Source: Bacillus sp. KH172YL63 (lineage in GTDB: Bacteria; Bacillota; Bacilli; Bacillales; Bacillaceae_B). Taken from it: DNA of 64,000 nt. A program made the translations under genes and the position numbers. The notes below the pieces were generated by a model that was given only the letters and a program-made list of their open reading frames with translations, did no database searches and had not been told where the DNA came from. The DNA lies in contig NZ_AP022842.1 in NCBI RefSeq assembly GCF_011398925.1, forward strand, positions 1,786,001-1,850,000. Reading direction: 5' to 3'. Of this stretch, positions 61,310 through 64,000 are shown piece by piece. Each line of letters opens with the position of its first letter. Positions within the stretch are counted from its first letter, which is position 1.

Positions 61310-62317
61310 ATGTCAGAATGGAAGGTGGCACTGCTGATGAAAGCTGGATGGGAACGTACAAACAATCAGATCATACCCCCGGTTTCTGCGATTGAGGAAA
61401 TGCTCTACCCCTTTATAAAGAAAGGTTCAATTACTCATCATGAAGTATTAGCCGGGGGATTGAACAATACCAACATAAAAATCGTCACCGGCAATGGGCA
61501 ATGTGTTCTTCGGATATTCAGCAATCATATAAAAGGGATAAAGACAGAAAAAGAAGTTTTGAACTTGTTGGCAGGGATGATTCCTGTGCCTGAAGTTCTA
61601 TTCAGCGATTTTTCGTGTGGGAAATTTCCCTATCCTTTTATATTGCTGAGCTGGAAAAATGGACGTCCATTATCTGAAGTCCTCCAAGGGGGGGATGAAG
61701 ACCGCCCGGACAAGGCTGCTGCTCTTGTTGGAGGATTGCTCGCAAGCATACATTCTATCACATTCCCCCAATCTGGACTTTTCACTGAGCAATTGGTGAT
61801 AGGAGAGCAATTCCGTTTGAATCCTGATACTTATATGGATATGATCAGAGGCAGTCTAGTTGAAGGATTCGGGAAGAAACACCTCGGCCCCGCCTTGAGC
61901 ATGCGAATATGTACGTATGCAGAGGATCACGCCCATTTGATGGTTGATCTCGGTGAACAGAATTCATTGATTCACAGTGACTTCAACCCGCTAAACATTT
62001 TAGTGGATGAAGACGGCAGCGATATCTCGATTTCAGCTATTCTGGACTGGGAATACGCATTCAGTGGAACGCCGTTGATCGATATTGGCAATATGCTGAG
62101 GTATGAGGGAGTGTCAACAAGCGGATTGGAAGACCCATTCATTGAAAGCTACTTGAATCATGGAGGGAGCTTGCCTGATCAGTGGCTTCTGAAATCGAAA
62201 TTAGTGGATCTTCTAGCACTTTGCGATTTAGCCAACCGAAAAGAATGCGGAGAGGTCAGGATCAGGGACATCAGGAGGCTGATTTCTCTTACTTTAGAGA
62301 AGTGGGGAAATGACTGA
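61310..62317 (+). CDS. Aminoglycoside phosphotransferase (APH)-family kinase
   Basis: 335 residues of the APH/choline-kinase fold: nucleotide loop LAGGLNNTNIKI, catalytic loop NSLIHSDFNPLNILVDE (Brenner motif HxDxxxxN) and metal-binding Asp in AILDWEYAFSGTP (DW/FG equivalent). Such chromosomal proteins phosphorylate sugars, amines or antibiotics; the substrate is unknown here. AAAGGAAG precedes ATG 61310. The MscS gene follows 50 bases later. Confidence 0.87.
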   Translation: MSEWKVALLMKAGWERTNNQIIPPVSAIEEMLYPFIKKGSITHHEVLAGGLNNTNIKIVTGNGQCVLRIFSNHIKGIKTEKEVLNLLAGMIPVPEVLFSDFSCGKFPYPFILLSWKNGRPLSEVLQGGDEDRPDKAAALVGGLLASIHSITFPQSGLFTEQLVIGEQFRLNPDTYMDMIRGSLVEGFGKKHLGPALSMRICTYAEDHAHLMVDLGEQNSLIHSDFNPLNILVDEDGSDISISAILDWEYAFSGTPLIDIGNMLRYEGVSTSGLEDPFIESYLNHGGSLPDQWLLKSKLVDLLALCDLANRKECGEVRIRDIRRLISLTLEKWGND

Positions 62318-62367
62318 TTGAACAGAAGCCTGAAGCGAATAAAAAAAGAAAAGGATGATGTTACCTC

Positions 62368-63489
62368 ATGAACACCGATATCGAAGAAGTAACCGACAAT
62401 TGGTACCAAGTGTATGAGCAATTTGATTGGATGAATCTATTATTCTTCCTGTTTTATGTGTTGCTCATATTCGCTGCCAGGTTATTTATTTTATCTATAA
62501 CAAAAAGAATGAAAAACAGTGACAATAAGTTTTTATTTCAAATGGATTCGCTCGTACGCTATATCCTGAATTGGGTGACGACATATGGGATTTTACTTTT
62601 TATGCTGTTTTACTTTTCAAGTTCCTCGTGGATGTTCCGGGAAATCGTCTCGGTAGGGAATGTGAAAGTGACCTTCTTTTTACTCGTCATCGCCGTCCTG
62701 ATCATTTCGATTGCCAACCGTTCTTCTAATATCATGACAAAATATTTACTTCCTAACATCTATCAACGCTATAACCTGGACAGGGGGCTGCAATTCACGT
62801 TCGATAAGATCTTTCATTATAGTGTGATGGTTCTGGCCATCTTCATCAGTTTGACAACAGTCGGGATCGACCTTAGTGCACTGACAGTCTTCGCAGGAAT
62901 CATCGGGGTGGGGATTGGATTCGGCTTGCAGAATATTGCATCCAATTTCATCTCGGGGATCATTCTGTTATTCGAACGCCCGATAAAAGTAGGGGACCGG
63001 GTGATTGTCAATGATGTAATTGGAGATGTTGAAAAGATCAATATGCGGGCAACCATCATCAAGACTTTGGATAATGAACATATCATCGTGCCAAATTCGT
63101 ACTTCCTGGAAGAGCAGGTGGTCAACCGCTCCTACTCCGATCCCCGGCTCCGACTTGTCATTCCTGTCGGAGTGGCTTATGGAAGTGACGTTGAACAGGT
63201 AAGGGACATTCTGTTGAGCGTGGCGCAGGAAGAGGAGAAAGCGTCTGAATCTGTACTTGTTGAGCCTGCACCTTTTGTCAATTTTGTAGGTTTCGGCAGT
63301 TCCTCGTTGGATTTCGAGCTCTTTGTGTGGATCAGCAACCCTGATAAAGTCATTCTAATCAAAAGCAATCTCCATTTCCGGATATATAAGGCCCTTAATG
63401 ACAAGGGAATTGAAATACCATTCCCGCAGCAGGACCTGCATGTGCGCAGTGTAGATAAAGAAGTGATAGGCATGATGAAAGGTCAATAG
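62368..63489 (+). CDS. Small-conductance mechanosensitive channel (MscS family)
   Basis: 373 residues. Membrane helices at about 25-45, 70-90, 105-122 and 145-165, then the pore helix VGIDLSALTVFAGIIGVGIGFGLQNIASNFISGIILLFERPIKVGDRVIV, the hallmark TM3 of MscS, and the cytoplasmic beta/alpha domains (DVEKINMRATIIKTLDNEHIIVPNS...GIEIPFPQQDLHVRS). It opens under membrane tension to release solutes on hypo-osmotic shock, complementing the osmoprotectant importer in this window. The ATG at 62368 follows AAAAGGATGATG. Confidence 0.95.
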   Translation: MNTDIEEVTDNWYQVYEQFDWMNLLFFLFYVLLIFAARLFILSITKRMKNSDNKFLFQMDSLVRYILNWVTTYGILLFMLFYFSSSSWMFREIVSVGNVKVTFFLLVIAVLIISIANRSSNIMTKYLLPNIYQRYNLDRGLQFTFDKIFHYSVMVLAIFISLTTVGIDLSALTVFAGIIGVGIGFGLQNIASNFISGIILLFERPIKVGDRVIVNDVIGDVEKINMRATIIKTLDNEHIIVPNSYFLEEQVVNRSYSDPRLRLVIPVGVAYGSDVEQVRDILLSVAQEEEKASESVLVEPAPFVNFVGFGSSSLDFELFVWISNPDKVILIKSNLHFRIYKALNDKGIEIPFPQQDLHVRSVDKEVIGMMKGQ

Positions 63490-63612
63490 TGGTACTTGGT
63501 AAATTGCTTTGACTCTGCTATAAACTATACAAAGTCTTTTGGATCCTTAGGGATTCCCTTGTGTAAATATGGGTATAGCATACTCATAGACATTTAAAAA
63601 GGGGGAATCAGC

Positions 63613-64000
63613 TTGAAGCAAGCCATGCTGATTATCAATCCATCTTCAGGAAAAGAGAAGGCAGAGAATTATCGCGACTACGCACTTCAGGTGATGAAAG
63701 AACTTGGATATGACACGGAACTGCGCATCACGAAAGGGGAAGGGGATGCTTTGCTTTTTGCAAAGGAAGCGTGTGAGAGGAAATTCGACTGGGTAGCCGC
63801 TATGGGAGGGGACGGGACAATCAATGAAGCCATCAACGGACTCGCTGAACAGGAACACCGCCCCCGCTTCGGTCTCATTCCTCTGGGAACGGTCAATGAC
63901 TTTGCAAGAGCCCTCCATATCCCCATGGACCCTCATGAGGCCATTGATATATTTAAGCAACAGCATATTCAGAAAACAGATGTTGGAAAAATCAATGATT
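63613..64000 (+). CDS. Diacylglycerol/lipid kinase (DgkB/YegS/BmrU-like), cut by window edge
   Basis: The first 129 codons are seen: LKQAMLIINPSSGKEKAENYRDYALQV..., FDWVAAMGGDGTINEAINGLA (the GGDGT phosphate-binding motif) and GLIPLGTVNDFARAL, all standard for the diacylglycerol-kinase catalytic domain. It should phosphorylate diacylglycerol or a related lipid at the membrane. Start TTG 63613 follows AAAAGGGGGA. The frame is open to the end of the window; about 170 more residues are expected. Confidence 0.9.
   Translation, partial: MKQAMLIINPSSGKEKAENYRDYALQVMKELGYDTELRITKGEGDALLFAKEACERKFDWVAAMGGDGTINEAINGLAEQEHRPRFGLIPLGTVNDFARALHIPMDPHEAIDIFKQQHIQKTDVGKIND

Overview
The window looks like chromosomal DNA of a low-to-moderate GC, spore-forming member of the Bacillaceae (Bacillus/Rossellomorea-like; the genus is my inference). 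Evidence: strong AGGAGG-type ribosome binding sites, frequent TTG/GTG starts, a thermolysin-type secreted protease, a SpoIIP sporulation protein, a CwlC-like amidase without signal peptide, T-box and S-box leaders, and TyrZ-type tyrosyl-tRNA synthetase. No rRNA, tRNA, CRISPR array, prophage or transposase gene was seen. The layout is a patchwork of short operons, mostly accessory: transport, efflux, stress, small-molecule transferases and regulators.

Region by region. 0-9.5 kb: SulP anion transporter, MFS permease, M4 protease, a frameshifted S51-like peptidase, a methyltransferase, a T-box leader ahead of a GNAT acetyltransferase, an MBL-fold protein overlapping a beta-lactamase-like serine hydrolase, and a second GNAT. 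9.5-18.5 kb: an RlmN-type methyltransferase, an ArsR-type regulator with its MFS pump, DUF2785 plus FAD dehydrogenase, small membrane proteins, DinB-like protein and HAD phosphatase. 18.5-28.2 kb: an extra RNase J, a PadR/HAAS pair with a clear operator, a composite palindromic repeat, SMP-30 lactonase, two methyltransferases, the tyrosine T-box followed by a six-unit 20-bp tandem repeat and tyrS, an acetate-type transporter and a 26-aa membrane peptide with its own terminator.

28.3-44.2 kb: SWIM/SNF2 helicase, MgtE, a CrcB/FluC pair, a YdcF-family gene with an in-frame stop, a TetR-ABC exporter operon with twin perfect operators (one permease frameshifted), a DHA2 pump, and an RND pump divergent from its TetR regulator with two operators between them. 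44.2-56 kb: four-gene osmoprotectant ABC importer, GT2, a broken small gene, bifunctional amidase-glucosaminidase, DUF3892, DUF2975/XRE pair, alpha/beta hydrolase, SpoIIP, a cluster of six short repeats, and a VTT-domain protein. 56-64 kb: a SAM-I riboswitch in front of a tiny FbpA-like basic protein, a stand-alone HemY, nucleotidyltransferase, zinc-ribbon protein, PNPOx-like protein, secreted metzincin, APH-like kinase, MscS channel and the start of a DgkB/YegS-type lipid kinase running off the right edge.

The most interesting signals are regulatory: riboswitch-class leaders attached to unexpected genes (T-box/GNAT and S-box/FbpA-like), several exact dyad operators next to the regulator genes that probably read them, and several families of short repeats, including terminator hairpins sharing a TCCGRA-type seed. 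Four genes carry single-base disruptions (about 5430, 34186, 36470 and 49078); these may be true decay or sequence error, and raw reads would decide.
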